A DNA stretch of 64,000 nt from Argyresthia goedartella (GCA_949825045.1 OX463835.1:21593201-21657200), one strand, 5' to 3'. Numbered from the stretch's first letter, positions 9,838 to 20,028 are shown. Translations and numbers: made by a program. The notes: a model not told the origin generated them from the sequence alone.

Positions 9838-10380
9838 ATAACGATGAGTGGCGCCATCTAGCCAGTGTAAACATTGAGCTCCGAATAAATTATTCATTTT
9901 AATAACTAAATCTTCATAAAATTGTTAGAAATCAGTATTTTTCGGTAAACTATAAACCGATTAAGACGTGGAAGTGTTATCCAGTGCTAAAAATAAGTAG
10001 AAACAATAATATAACAAGTGCCAATAAATGAATGTACAAAGTGACAATAAAAGCAAAAAACCCTCTATGTTAAACTAGAATAACATAGCAGATTCTCCGC
10101 ATAACATAAAAGTGACAAAAGTGACCAGTGTCATTTATAAGTACAGGATAAATTAACAATTCATCACAATTACATATCATCAAGATAACGGGATCTTAAC
10201 GGCCAAACATCTCAAGTGACATCTATCCACAAAAGAAGTAAACTCTGACTAAAGTAATTTACAACAAGTCCCGCAAATTATATCATCACTAAACTACAGA
10301 CTACGTGGTACTACCAAATTCCAACAGATGGCGCCAGTGCAGCGAAAGGATACATACCCAACTTTCGCAGCATTTTATAT

Positions 10381-10452
10381 GGCTTCGATGGCGTAAGGTG
10401 AAACACCCGTGCTTGAGACCAAAACGACTCGGGTTCGATTCCTGTCTCCGTG
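10381..10452 (+). promoter_or_regulatory. tRNA-like segment with Pol III B-box in the 5' UTR of element Y
   Basis: The stretch GGCTTCGATGGCGTAAGG to GTCTCCG includes GGTTCGATTCC (10432-10442), a perfect Pol III B-box, with an A-box-like TGGCGTAAGG about 40 bases upstream. It lies 55 bases before the ORF1 ATG. I could not fold a complete cloverleaf, so it is tRNA-like rather than a tRNA gene. It could be an internal promoter or a captured SINE head. Confidence 0.4.
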
Positions 10453-10506
10453 AATCGTAAATACTACTTTTTGTTTCGAATTGTATGACTTATAACGCAG
10501 TTGAAC

Positions 10507-12117
10507 ATGGATAATGTAACGATCAGAAAATTTAACAGACGCAAAGGAACAAGTTGCGAGGATTTAAATTCTTCTACTATGCTCGACGAAACAGTATGGA
10601 ATTCAACTATGCTTGACTCAACAACCCAAAGTCTTCCACCAACTATACTGGACACTTCTCAAGTAAGTGAATTACAGGAACAAATTCAAATACTTAAAAT
10701 AAACCTAGATAGTGCAAATACTGAAATTGATAAGTTAATAACAGAAAACTACAACCTTAAATCTAAATTGGAAGAAAGGAGTAAGGAAATAGAATTAATG
10801 AGGAAAATTTATTTTACATCCCCGGGCACACCTACTCCAAATAAACACACTCCGATAAAGAAAACTCGGAAAACTGGACCACAAAAAGCTATCTTGGAGC
10901 AACGCCATCTAGGTAACGACACGTCTGAATCGAGGCAAAACTTAGTTGTTGAAAAACCAAAGCACTGCTCCCCTGTTATGAGTAACATGCCTACGCAGTC
11001 CTCTATACCCATACTAGAGGGCACTACAGGTACAAATAGATCAGTATTAGAAAACCTACAGCTGGCACCGCCACTGGCTTTACCGGCCCCTCCAGTCTCA
11101 AAACCAGCGAAAATATCTAGGGCAGTAAAATGTACCTACCTACCTACTAAAAGTATAAAGGATAAAAAACCCAATATATTTATAAATGGAGATGAAAATG
11201 TACGAGGATTAGCAAGCACAATGCTCCACTGCCGAAAAAACACCTGGAATGATATATACACTGTATCATCTACTACCAAGCCGCACGCAAACAGTTTTCA
11301 AATTTTAAACCCCGTATATAATAGTTTGGCAAGTATAACTGATGATGACATTTTTGTATTTTCTGTAGGCAATCATGACAGCTGTAATGAAATGTTGTCA
11401 AGTGAACTGGGTAAAACACTTAAAAGTCTCAAAAATAATTATGTATTCATATTAAGTATAACCGATGGTCAGAATAAGTTTGCACTTAATGAAATACTGA
11501 ACAATTTAGAACAGCAATATCCAAAATGTAAAATAATTAACACAAAATCTATTAGAATGAGACAGGAAAACCCATTGTTTGTAGACCAAATTAGCTTTAA
11601 ACTGAATGTAGAAATAGATTACATACGATACAGGAAGGATTACATTGTAAATTGGCCAAAATGTGTAAAGAATTTAAATAAAAATGATAAAAAGCTTGTG
11701 AAGGGCACAATACCTTACTATTTTAATAAACAAAATATGAATATAGTAAAAAAACAGATTTGTAATAAAAAAGGTACAATTCCATATTACTTTCAGAAGT
11801 TGAAAACCAAAAATATGCAAACGAAACAAAAGCAAACTGTAGAGGCAAGGGAAAATATAGTGTCAAGGGACAATGTAGAGTCAGGGGTTAATGTAGAGTC
11901 AGGGGTTATTGTAGAGTCAGGGGTTGATGTAGAGTCAGGGGTTAATGTAGAGTCAGGGGTTAATGTAGAGTCAGGGGTTAATGTAGAGTCAGGGGTTAAT
12001 GTAGAGTCAGGGGTTAATGTAGAGGTAGGGGTTAATGTAGAGTCAGAAATTAATGTAGAGTCAGGGGTTAATGTAGAGTCAAAGGTTAATAAAACAGAGT
12101 TTTTTCGTTCATCTTAA
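10507..12117 (+). CDS. Element Y ORF1 protein: coiled coil, SGNH-like domain, 12-unit hexapeptide repeat
   Basis: The first in-frame ATG is at 10507; the open frame extends only two codons further upstream. The 536-residue protein has a coiled coil at about residues 52-102, a basic Pro/Thr-rich linker (SPGTPTPNKHTPIKKTRK), and a domain from about 220 to 370 with INGDENVRGL and VFSVGNHDSC in the places of SGNH-hydrolase blocks I and III. In block I the nucleophile Ser position holds Glu, so esterase activity is unlikely. Two copies of KGTIPYYF follow, then twelve units of VNVESG type before the stop. By analogy with other two-ORF LINEs it should bind element RNA and multimerise in the ribonucleoprotein. 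The stop overlaps the open part of ORF2. Confidence 0.8.
   Translation: MDNVTIRKFNRRKGTSCEDLNSSTMLDETVWNSTMLDSTTQSLPPTILDTSQVSELQEQIQILKINLDSANTEIDKLITENYNLKSKLEERSKEIELMRKIYFTSPGTPTPNKHTPIKKTRKTGPQKAILEQRHLGNDTSESRQNLVVEKPKHCSPVMSNMPTQSSIPILEGTTGTNRSVLENLQLAPPLALPAPPVSKPAKISRAVKCTYLPTKSIKDKKPNIFINGDENVRGLASTMLHCRKNTWNDIYTVSSTTKPHANSFQILNPVYNSLASITDDDIFVFSVGNHDSCNEMLSSELGKTLKSLKNNYVFILSITDGQNKFALNEILNNLEQQYPKCKIINTKSIRMRQENPLFVDQISFKLNVEIDYIRYRKDYIVNWPKCVKNLNKNDKKLVKGTIPYYFNKQNMNIVKKQICNKKGTIPYYFQKLKTKNMQTKQKQTVEARENIVSRDNVESGVNVESGVIVESGVDVESGVNVESGVNVESGVNVESGVNVESGVNVEVGVNVESEINVESGVNVESKVNKTEFFRSS
11869..12084 (+). repeat. 18-bp minisatellite inside ORF1 of element Y (12 units)
   Basis: Units of GTTAATGTAGAGTCAGGG and close variants repeat twelve times in register with the codon frame, giving VNVESG with single substitutions. 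Because the unit is a multiple of three, gain or loss of units keeps ORF1 open. Confidence 0.95.
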
Positions 12118-14947
12118 TATACTTCACCAAAATATCAATAGTTTAATAAACAAATCTGACATTTTAACATTGCATGTGAATGAATTAATTAATGACAAAA
12201 TGGACCTCGATGTAATATGTATAACTGAGCATAACATGGTGGAAACCGATATACCTGTTTTACATGTACAAAATTACAAATTGGCCACTTATTCAGCTAG
12301 AAACAATAGGCATGGAGGGACATGCATTCTTGTAAACAGTAGGCACAGATACAAGGAAATTAATCTAAATAGTTTTAACACTCCCGTTATCTTTGAATGC
12401 TGCGGAATACAATTAATAGAGCAAAACATAAATATTATCTGTATTTATAGGTCACCTAAGACAGCAACTTGGGCATTTAACGCATTTTTAGAAAAATTGG
12501 ATAGTTTATTAGAAAAAATCTGTGATAAAAATAAAAAAACTATACTATGTGGCGATTTTAATATTGATCGACTGACTCGAAACGCTAGGTCTAATGAGTT
12601 TGAGACTTTATTACTGACATACAATCTGAAACTAATTATTAATGAACCAACAAGATTAAGTAGCGGAACCTGCCTAGACAATTTTTGTCACAACATACGT
12701 GGATGCAAGGGTAAGGTAATAGAATTGGCCTTATCCGACCATACAGCACAAATTTTAAAATGTCCGGTCAAAGAATACTGCAGTTTTAGCCATTGGTTTA
12801 TTGAGCGTAGAGACATTAATGAGGATAATTTAAAAAAAATTGCAGAACATATTTCTCAACTAAGTTTTAACGAAGTATATTTAAGCCAAGATGCAAATGA
12901 AGCATTTGATAATTTTCACAATTTATTTAAGTTATTTTACGATCTTTGCTTCCCAATCATCAAAGTTAAAGTAACAGCGTCAAAGAAGCCTAAATGGATT
13001 TCGAATGGAATTAAATGTTGCTCTAAGCGGAAAAGAGAATTACTGTGGAAGTATAGGTTATCCCCCAGCCAAGAAAACAAGAACATCTTTCAGAACTATT
13101 CCAAACGCTTCAGGAAAATAGTCAAACTGACCCAAAGATCCCAAAATGACTATTATATAAAAAATTCTAATAACAAATGTAAAGCGACCTGGAACATTAT
13201 CAATAAAAACAAGTATAAACAATCTATTGAGGACATAAAACAAATCAAATTTGACAATAAGATTATTGATGATCCTCAAGAAATTGCAAAGGCTTTCAAT
13301 GATTTTTACATTGAACAAATTAAGCCAATTACTGAGCCTAACAATCCGGCTACATTAAAAACTTGCTCCAGTGTTCACTCAATTTTTATGAGCCCTACTA
13401 CGACTTATGACATAAATAAAATCATAAAAAATCTTAAAAACAAAAGTAGTACCGGTTTTGATGACATTTGCACTAAAGTTATTCAGTATGTTTCTGAAAT
13501 TATATCACCTGTTTTGAGCTACATCATGAACTTATGTATAGAGCAAGGCACCTTCCCAAAAAAATTAAAAACATCTATTATCAAACCAATGTATAAAAGT
13601 ACAGATAAAGAGAACATGGCCTACTACAGACCAATTGCTCTTATTCCTATATTTGCTAAGATCCTTGAAAAAGTTATTTATAATTGTCTATACTATTATT
13701 TCGAGAAAAACAATATCTTTGCGTCGGAACAAAAGGGATTTAGGAAAAACAAAAACATAAATTTAGCTCTATATGATTTTTTATCGGACGTAGTCACATC
13801 TTTGGATAAAAGAATATTAACAGTAGCTTTATATATGGACATGACAAAGGCTTTCGATTATGTGAACCATTCGATTTTATTAGGGAAGTTACAAGCTTAT
13901 GGAGTTAGAGGTAACGTGATGAACCTCATTAAATCATATTTGAGTGACAGGAAGCAGAGGACCGTAGTAACAAGGCTAAGCCAAGATAATAGGACTCTCC
14001 AAAATTACGTTTCTGATGATAGATTTATCAAATATGGTGTACCCCAAGGTAGTGTTCTTGGGCCTTTGCTATTTTTAGTCTACATAAATGACCTGCCTAG
14101 AGAAACTAAGAATACAATGGTATTATTTGCTGACGACAGCACAGTTCTATTTAAAAATAATAATGTAATTGCTTTGGAATCTGACATTACAAGTACACTA
14201 TCACATGTGATTGAGTGGCTGACATCTAATAATCTTTTAATTAATATTGACAAATCGAACATAATGACATTTAAAAATAATTACAACCATAATCCAGAAT
14301 TAGATAATCTTGAAATTAAATACAATAATAAGAATATTAATAAAGTTGATTCCACAAAATTTTTAGGTTTGTATATAGATTCTCATTTGACATGGAAAAA
14401 CCACATAGAAAAGGTTTGTTCTAAATTGAAGTCATTTTCTTATGCCTTACACATGCTTTCCAAAGTTGTCAGTCAAAAAGCCGTCTTAACTGCATATCAT
14501 GCATATGTTGTCTCTGCTCTGAGGTATGGTCTCATCTTCTGGGGTAACTCCACGGACAAAACTGATGCCTTCAAGGCTCAGAAAAGATGCATCAGGTCAA
14601 TTTGTAAACTGAAATCTACAGATACCTGCAAACCCCATTTTATAAAACTAAAATTATTCACATTGCCGTCATTATATATTTTAGAGATAGTACTATTTGT
14701 AAAAACTAATTATGATTTATTTGGCAAATTTAACAGTGCAAGATATAAAAATAAGATCAGTGCTGCGAGTCACTCAACAGCTTTATTTAATAAAAGTATA
14801 TTTGGAATGGCGCCCATAATATATAACCATCTGCCTAATAGTATTAGAGAAATTCAAGTTGTCCATTTATTTAAAAAAAGGCTATCACAACTTCTTCTTG
14901 AAAAAGCCTATTATAGCCTTGGTGAATTTCTCCAAGACAAATTTTAG
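12077..14947 (+). CDS. Element Y ORF2: AP endonuclease and reverse transcriptase, intact
   Basis: The open frame begins after a TAG at 12074-12076, inside ORF1, and runs to TAG at 14945-14947. Homology starts at LHQNINSL (12122), upstream of the first ATG (MDLDVICITEH, about 12200), so initiation is probably by frameshift (+1 relative to ORF1) or reinitiation. Endonuclease blocks: DVICITEHN, HGGTC, IICIYRSP, LCGDFNID, LSDHTAQ. RT blocks: YRPIALIPIFAKILEK, FRKNKN, LYMDMTKAFDYVNH, GVPQGSVLGPLLFLVYINDL, LFADDSTV with the Asp pair, and KFLGLYID. The Jockey-type C-terminal region (ALRYGLIFWGNS, KRCIRSICKLK) follows. About 950 residues is normal for this group. All catalytic residues I can recognise are present. 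Confidence 0.9.
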   Translation, partial: SQRLIKQSFFVHLNILHQNINSLINKSDILTLHVNELINDKMDLDVICITEHNMVETDIPVLHVQNYKLATYSARNNRHGGTCILVNSRHRYKEINLNSFNTPVIFECCGIQLIEQNINIICIYRSPKTATWAFNAFLEKLDSLLEKICDKNKKTILCGDFNIDRLTRNARSNEFETLLLTYNLKLIINEPTRLSSGTCLDNFCHNIRGCKGKVIELALSDHTAQILKCPVKEYCSFSHWFIERRDINEDNLKKIAEHISQLSFNEVYLSQDANEAFDNFHNLFKLFYDLCFPIIKVKVTASKKPKWISNGIKCCSKRKRELLWKYRLSPSQENKNIFQNYSKRFRKIVKLTQRSQNDYYIKNSNNKCKATWNIINKNKYKQSIEDIKQIKFDNKIIDDPQEIAKAFNDFYIEQIKPITEPNNPATLKTCSSVHSIFMSPTTTYDINKIIKNLKNKSSTGFDDICTKVIQYVSEIISPVLSYIMNLCIEQGTFPKKLKTSIIKPMYKSTDKENMAYYRPIALIPIFAKILEKVIYNCLYYYFEKNNIFASEQKGFRKNKNINLALYDFLSDVVTSLDKRILTVALYMDMTKAFDYVNHSILLGKLQAYGVRGNVMNLIKSYLSDRKQRTVVTRLSQDNRTLQNYVSDDRFIKYGVPQGSVLGPLLFLVYINDLPRETKNTMVLFADDSTVLFKNNNVIALESDITSTLSHVIEWLTSNNLLINIDKSNIMTFKNNYNHNPELDNLEIKYNNKNINKVDSTKFLGLYIDSHLTWKNHIEKVCSKLKSFSYALHMLSKVVSQKAVLTAYHAYVVSALRYGLIFWGNSTDKTDAFKAQKRCIRSICKLKSTDTCKPHFIKLKLFTLPSLYILEIVLFVKTNYDLFGKFNSARYKNKISAASHSTALFNKSIFGMAPIIYNHLPNSIREIQVVHLFKKRLSQLLLEKAYYSLGEFLQDKF

Positions 14948-15206
14948 TTTCCTTCCTTGTGACTGTGCCTAGGGTTCCTAATAAATTAATGTTAAATATG
15001 TACCCAGTGTGTAATGTATGATAGTGTTGACATTTTATATTTAAGCCTAATTTAATCTTGAATACTGTCTTGACATTTTTTATGCTTTAATTAATTAAAT
15101 TATATTGTTAACACTCAAAATTTTGCAAACCCTTTCGGGTAGAGTATAGCTAAGCGACCGTTATTATAATTTTATCACCTATGTAACCTATATTCAGCAA
15201 ATAAAT

Positions 15207-15228
15207 GCCTTTGACCTTTGACCTTTGA
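15207..15228 (+). repeat. 3' tail of element Y
   Basis: Three overlapping TGCCTTTGACCTTTGACCTTTG units replace a poly(A) tail. Short tandem repeats of this kind are the usual 3' end of CR1-like LINEs and mark the exact end of Y. Confidence 0.8.
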
Positions 15229-15991
15229 AATATTTCTAAATAAACACATAAAGTTCAAAAATCGTAATGACATAGTATGTTTATCAGTTGAAAGCCACAT
15301 TGAAGTAGCATGTGTTGAATTGGAGCGCATAATTGTAATAAGCGTTTACAGCCCACCATCAGGTTCATTTGATGTTTTTGAAAAAGTCATGGATGACATA
15401 TTATTTAAAGTATCAAAATCTAATAAAACTCTCATAATATGTGGAGACTTCAATGTAAATTTATTAGAAACTTACTCCCTTACTACGAGACTAACTAACT
15501 TATTTAATTCTCACAACTTAAAGCCACTTTTCATGGAACCTACTCGAATAACTGAAACCTCAGCAAATTGTATAGACAATATATTTGCTTATCCAAATGA
15601 AAAAATTGTACTTAAAAAAATTATAAGTAATTTAAAGTCAGACCATTTAGGTCAATACATTAGACTAGAAATTCAACTTAAAAAAAGTTCTACAAGAAAG
15701 ATACAATACATACCTGTGACTGCACATCGGTTTGAAAGGTTTAAATTGAATTGGGATAGCAAACTACCTTTCAATTACTCTAATAATAACCTTGATGAGT
15801 CATATTGTATTTTTTTTTACAAATTCAGCAATGCGTTCAATGCAGTATTTACTACCAGATCGATTGTGGTCTCAGACAAACTTAACTTTAGTAAGTGGGC
15901 CACAGTAGGTATACTTAAAGTAGACAAAATTTATATGAATTATATAGTGAAAAACAATGGAATCATAGTGAAGAGTTCATGGATAAAGTAA
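15229..15991 (+). pseudogene. Family X ORF2 endonuclease, central and C-terminal part
   Basis: The frame contains VISVYSPPSGSFDVF, IICGDFNVNLLE (catalytic Asp and Asn) and LKSDHLGQYI (the SDH block). It ends at a stop near 15989 in the linker; the linker continues in another frame from 15979. The domain would nick target DNA. Combined with 9534-9837 it makes a complete domain except for the insertion. Confidence 0.8.
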
Positions 15992-16650
15992 AAAAGTACT
16001 CAAAAATCTTTAAAAAAGTTTGTCAAATTGCAAAATCAAATTATATCAGATCTAAAATAAGAAAAAGTGATAACAAAATTAAATCAACTTGGGATATAAT
16101 TAAAAGTGAGACTGGAAAGGTCAGTATTAAAAACAATGAATATGAATTAAAAATTAATGATATTACTTTCAAAAATGATATTGATGTAGCTAAAGCGTTT
16201 GTTTTTTTTTTTACTGACATCCCAACCTCTACTACAAAGTCTTTAGACTCTTCCAAAGTAGTCGCTGAATCTTTGCTAAAAGACTATGTACCTAGATGTG
16301 AAAATCAATTCTCGTTTAATTATGTAGATGATAAAGATATTATTAAAGCCTTTAAATCAATAAATGTTAAGAAAACTGCAGACCTCTGGGATATTTCTGT
16401 TCATGTTGTGAAGCCCCTAATAAATGTTATTGCACTTGATTTAGCTTTCATATTTAATGCATCTATTGAATCTGGCGTGTTTCCTGATTTAATGAAACAC
16501 AGTAAAATAGTACCTTTGTTTAAATCGGGTAGTACATCTGACCCTTCTAACTTCAGACCGATATCGGTATTGCCTACATTTAGTAAAGTATTTGAAAAAG
16601 TAATTTTAAATCAACTTCCATTTCAACACCAACAACATGCTCCACTGTAA
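15979..16650 (+). pseudogene. Family X ORF2 linker and RT fingers
   Basis: The frame reads KIKSTWDIIKSETGK in the linker, then SGVFPDLMKHSKIVPLFKSG and FRPISVLPTFSKVFEK, the RT fingers blocks (RPIS and FSKVFEK). At about 16640 the signal moves into the next frame (CKQFGFTQGKSTTDAG). Confidence 0.8.
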
Positions 16651-17284
16651 ACAATTTGGTTTTACACAAGGCAAATCAACTACTGATGCCGGTATTGAGT
16701 TAATATCACATATATATGATGCCTGGGAGGAGTCGCATGATGCTCTAGGAGTATTTTGCGATTTGTCTAAGGCTTTTGATTGCGTTGACCATGGGACATT
16801 GATCAGGAAATTACATCACTATGGAATTAGGGATAACTCTTTAGATCTTCTCTCTTCTTATCTAAATAACAGGATACAGAGAGTTGACATTAATGGAAAA
16901 CGATCTTCAGGGTCTGTTGTTACTATGGGTGTACCGCAGGGTTCCATACTCGGGCCATTCCTGTTTTTGGTTTATATTGATGACCTGCCACATCTTGTCA
17001 GAGATAATCATGAGATTGTACTGTTTGCAGATGACACTTCACTTTTGTTTAAAATGAAACTAAGCAGTTTGAACTTTGACGATGTGAATAATGCAACCTC
17101 AAAGGTAGTCAATTGGTTTAGTACTAATAATCTTTTACTGAACAGTAACAAAACTAAATGTATTCGGTTTATAGTCCCCAATGTTAAACAAGTCTCGGCT
17201 AATGTTAATGTTAAAGGTGAAAATTTAGAAATTGTAGATAGCACGGTATTCCTAGGAATCACCTTAGATAATAAGCTTCAGTAA
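16640..17284 (+). pseudogene. Family X ORF2 RT palm
   Basis: Blocks FTQGKSTTDAG, CDLSKAFDCVDH, GVPQGSILGPFLFLVYIDDL, LFADDTSLLFK and FLGITLDNKLQ are all present, with the catalytic Asp residues intact. It ends in a stop at 17282-17284 beside a small duplication (GATAGATAAGATAGG). It is about 60-65 percent similar by eye to copy 1 at 1155-2366. Confidence 0.85.
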
Positions 17285-17375
17285 GATAGATAAGATAGGC
17301 CCACACATAGATAAGCTATCAAAAAAACTCAGTTCCGCAGTTCATGCAGTTAAAAAAATCCGTCTTTTTACGGAC

Positions 17376-17920
17376 GTGGAAACAGCTAGACTAGTTTACT
17401 TCAGCTACTTCCATAGCATTATGTCTTACGGCATACTGCTGTGGGGGAACGCTGCAGACATTAACATAATATTTGTGCTGCAAAAGAGGGCTGTTCGTGC
17501 AATCTACAATGTGGGTCCCAGAGAGTCACTGCGTTGTAAATTTAAGGAAATTAACATTATGACAGTGCCGTGTCAGTATATTTATGAAAACCTAATGTAC
17601 GTCCAAAAATAATTAAGAAATTTCCTAAGAATAGCGACAGGCACAATGTCAACACTAGAAATAGGAATAAACTAGCTATACCTACTACTAGGCTCCATAA
17701 GGTTAATGTATCTTTTAAAGGGCAATGTATTCGCTTTTACAACAAAATACCGACTGAGTTACAAGAATTGTCTGTAAATAAATTTAAAAATGTTGTTAAA
17801 AATCACTTATGTAAAAAAGGTTACTACAAAATATCAGATTATGTAGAAGACAAGAAAGCTTGGGAAGGTGTTTGCTCCAATTCTGTAAAAAATAACGTTA
17901 AAGCTGGAGGTTTCTAGTCC
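17376..17920 (+). pseudogene. Family X ORF2 C-terminal region
   Basis: The frame reads YFSYFHSIMSYGILLWGNA and RAVRAIYNVGPRESL to a stop at 17610-17612. Similarity to the ORF2 end of copy 1 continues in another frame to about 17870 (KKGYYK). It carries the post-RT helix-rich region of Jockey-like LINEs. Confidence 0.7.
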
Positions 17921-17935
17921 CTCTTTGCCTCCAGC
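17903..17935 (+). other. 3' UTR RNA hairpin of family X, covarying with copy 1
   Basis: GCTGGAGG pairs with CCTCCAGC around a TTTCTAGTCCCTCTTTG loop. The loop resembles that at 2481-2496 while several stem pairs differ in a compensated way, which supports selection for the structure. Confidence 0.6.
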
Positions 17936-18088
17936 ATCTAAAACATTGAGGTGACGGAATTCAAATTGAGTTCTATATTTCCCTGTACCTTATACATGTG
18001 TTAGTTTAAGATTTGACATTCTCCAAATGTTACCTATGTGTTTCTTATAGAAATAAACTCTTTTTGAATTTTGAATTTGAATTTAACA

Positions 18089-18825
18089 TGATCGGTCTTA
18101 GGGAGTAAATACTTGCTAATCCAGCCTTGTTAGTTTAGGCTTTAGCGATGCGTTTCTGACCCAGTTAGTTTAGGCCTGATCTAGTCTAGATCGTTTAGGC
18201 TTTCGCATTTCCACCTGACTCAGTTAGTTTGGGTCAGGTCTCACCTAGTTAGTTTAGGTGAGACTATCTATTACTCACTCCCAAGGACTGTCCAGTTTCC
18301 GACCACCTACCCTGTTGGTAGCTTTCATGTGGCAAAACTCCTCTAAGGGCCACATCCAACCCCTCGCCCATACCTTACCATCTCCAGATCTTTAACGCTG
18401 GGCTATATCTATCTTTAGTCCAGCGATCGACTATGTAATCTTAGCCGACTATGTCTGATCTATGTATTGGTTGGCTTTAGCTATTGAAATCTTAGCCATC
18501 TCTAGTTTTATCTACAAAACGGTTAGAGTCACTTTATCTCACATGATCTTGTATAGGTTATCTAATGCAGAAAACGAGTCATTAAAGCATTGTCTATAAG
18601 TATTCAATCTCCCTTACCAATTTTCCAGCTTATTCTTATCTCAGATGGGCGAGGCAACATCTTGTCCTGCACACTGTCAGTGGCGTTCTGATTCCCGCCA
18701 TTTTTACGACTACCTACAACTTTTTTCTAAATGGCAGTCAGCCGTATGGACACACACAACCATTTCTGCCAATCTCAAACTTCACTGACATAGGGATTCG
18801 TGGAACTCCACGACACTCCCCAACA
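18089..18825 (-). repeat. Putative 3' LTR of the decayed BEL/Pao element
   Basis: On the minus strand the segment starts TGTTGGGGAGTG, typical of BEL/Pao LTRs, 25 bases after the polyprotein stop, and ends with CA opposite the TG at 18089. It contains several AGTTAGTTTAGG-type internal repeats (18120-18270). No second LTR is in the window because the 5' part of the element is missing, so the outer border is inferred from the TG and from the end of family X at 18083. Confidence 0.5.
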
Positions 18826-18850
18826 AGACAGACATTCAGACAAGGCGAGT

Positions 18851-19594
18851 CTATTCAGCGATGCGTTCTCTCGCTCGCATGGCCGCTCCACGTCTCAATC
18901 TAGTGTCTGATGGACGAGAAGTTCCTTCATCTGTCTCTTCAGTTTCAGCTGGTCCCTCTTCTTCTTCTTTCAATTGTTCTGACTGATTAATGACGGTCAT
19001 AGGGTTAAGTTCTTGAGAAAAATTATTTGTTTCATCAACTGGCATATCACTATCTTCGCCAGTGAAACTCGGTTGATCGATTTCCATTGCTGTATCCTTA
19101 TTTTTAGGGGATAGCAAGTCAACTTCTATTGAGTTCTGTTTGTTGGAATTTGCGTTCCCGGTCTCATCAACTTGAGATGAAGACGACACATCTGTAGTTG
19201 TTGTCTTAGTTGGAGGGAGTTCCTCTTTTAGGGGGTATAGGTGTTCTAAAGAACGCGTGAACTCTGTGTCGCCTACTTTCACTATTGCGACTCTGCATAC
19301 ACCATCTTGCCCCTTTAGTAAGGATATTATCTTTCCTACTTTCCAATTGATACGGTTCTTGGAACTATCTTTTATTTGAACCACATCGCCTATCTGTGGT
19401 GGTTTATCAGCGGTCACTCTATGTTGCTTCTGGGAGTTATTGAACCTTTCTCTTAGACTAGGTAAATATTGGTCAGTAAACATTATTTCAAACTCTTTTC
19501 TTATATTTTGACCTTTCTTCCAGCCTTTTACAAGATCTATCTTTAAGTTTGTCCCTTCCAGAATGTCATTTTCTGTTATATCTACATTGGACAT
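18851..19594 (-). pseudogene. BEL/Pao integrase C-terminal domain (DUF5641-like)
   Basis: The frame reads LPSLRERFNN, then KPPQIGDVVQIKD, then WKVGKIISLLKGQDG and VRVAIV-like strands and RSLEHLYPL, which is the C-terminal domain following BEL/Pao integrases. A long Ser/Glu/Thr-rich tail of about 110 residues extends to the stop at 18851-18853. It is separated from the integrase core by a frameshift near 19590. Confidence 0.8.
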
Positions 19595-20010
19595 TTCTCA
19601 AAGGATAGGAAATCAGCTGGTCTCAGTACAATGTCCAGTTCGGCACCAACATAGGTAAGTGGTCTGGTGTTGACAACTGCTTCCACCTCTTTCATTACAG
19701 TCTTCATCTGACTATTGTTAAGCTGATGTTTTTCGAGTGTACGCTTCAGACAGTGTTTTACCAGACCCACTAGCCGTTCATAAAAATCACCATGCCATGG
19801 TGCTAGCTGAGGTATAAACTTCCAGTGTATTTTATTCTGTATGCAGTAATAGCTGGTTAGGACTTCGCTGGTCAGCTTGAATGTTTCGGCGTTATATGAC
19901 ACGATCAACTGAGGTAAGCCTCTTGTCGCTATAAACCTTCTCAGAGCTAACATGCCTTCTTCAGCTGTTAGATTGTCCACCACTTCCAAATGGATAGCTC
20001 GGACCGCCAG
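19582..20010 (-). pseudogene. BEL/Pao integrase core fragment
   Basis: The translation contains RAIHLEVV, then RGLPQLIVSYNAETF, where the catalytic Asp of the usual SDNAxxF is replaced by Tyr-Asn, and APWHGDFYERLVGLVK, the block with the catalytic Glu, followed by VVNTRPLTYVG. Loss of the second Asp shows the integrase is dead. The core continues upstream across a stop near 20028. Confidence 0.8.
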
Positions 20011-20028
20011 GCAAGTAAGTAAACATAT

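Larger units (their letters stand above)
9838..15228 (+). mobile_element. Element Y: full-length LINE (Jockey superfamily) with intact ORF1 and ORF2, nested in family X
   Basis: Y comprises about 670 bases of 5' UTR, ORF1 (10507-12117), ORF2 (from about 12077 to 14947), a 280-base 3' UTR and a tail of three CCTTTGA-type units at 15207-15228. Both ORFs are free of stops, which suggests a young insertion. It splits the endonuclease of family X. A possible short target duplication is AATAT (9833-9837 and 15229-15233), too short to be certain. The 5' boundary is inferred from where X coding sequence stops. Confidence 0.8.
15229..18083 (+). mobile_element. Family X LINE, 3' half (endonuclease remainder, RT, 3' UTR), continuing from 9837
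   Basis: Endonuclease sequence continues where the left half stopped, followed by linker, RT and C-terminal region in three to five frames, then a 3' UTR with the family hairpin and a tail of TTTGAATTTTGAATTTGAA at 18063-18083. Frameshifts occur near 15985, 16640, 17285 and 17612. It is more decayed than Y, as expected for the host of the nested insertion. Confidence 0.85.
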
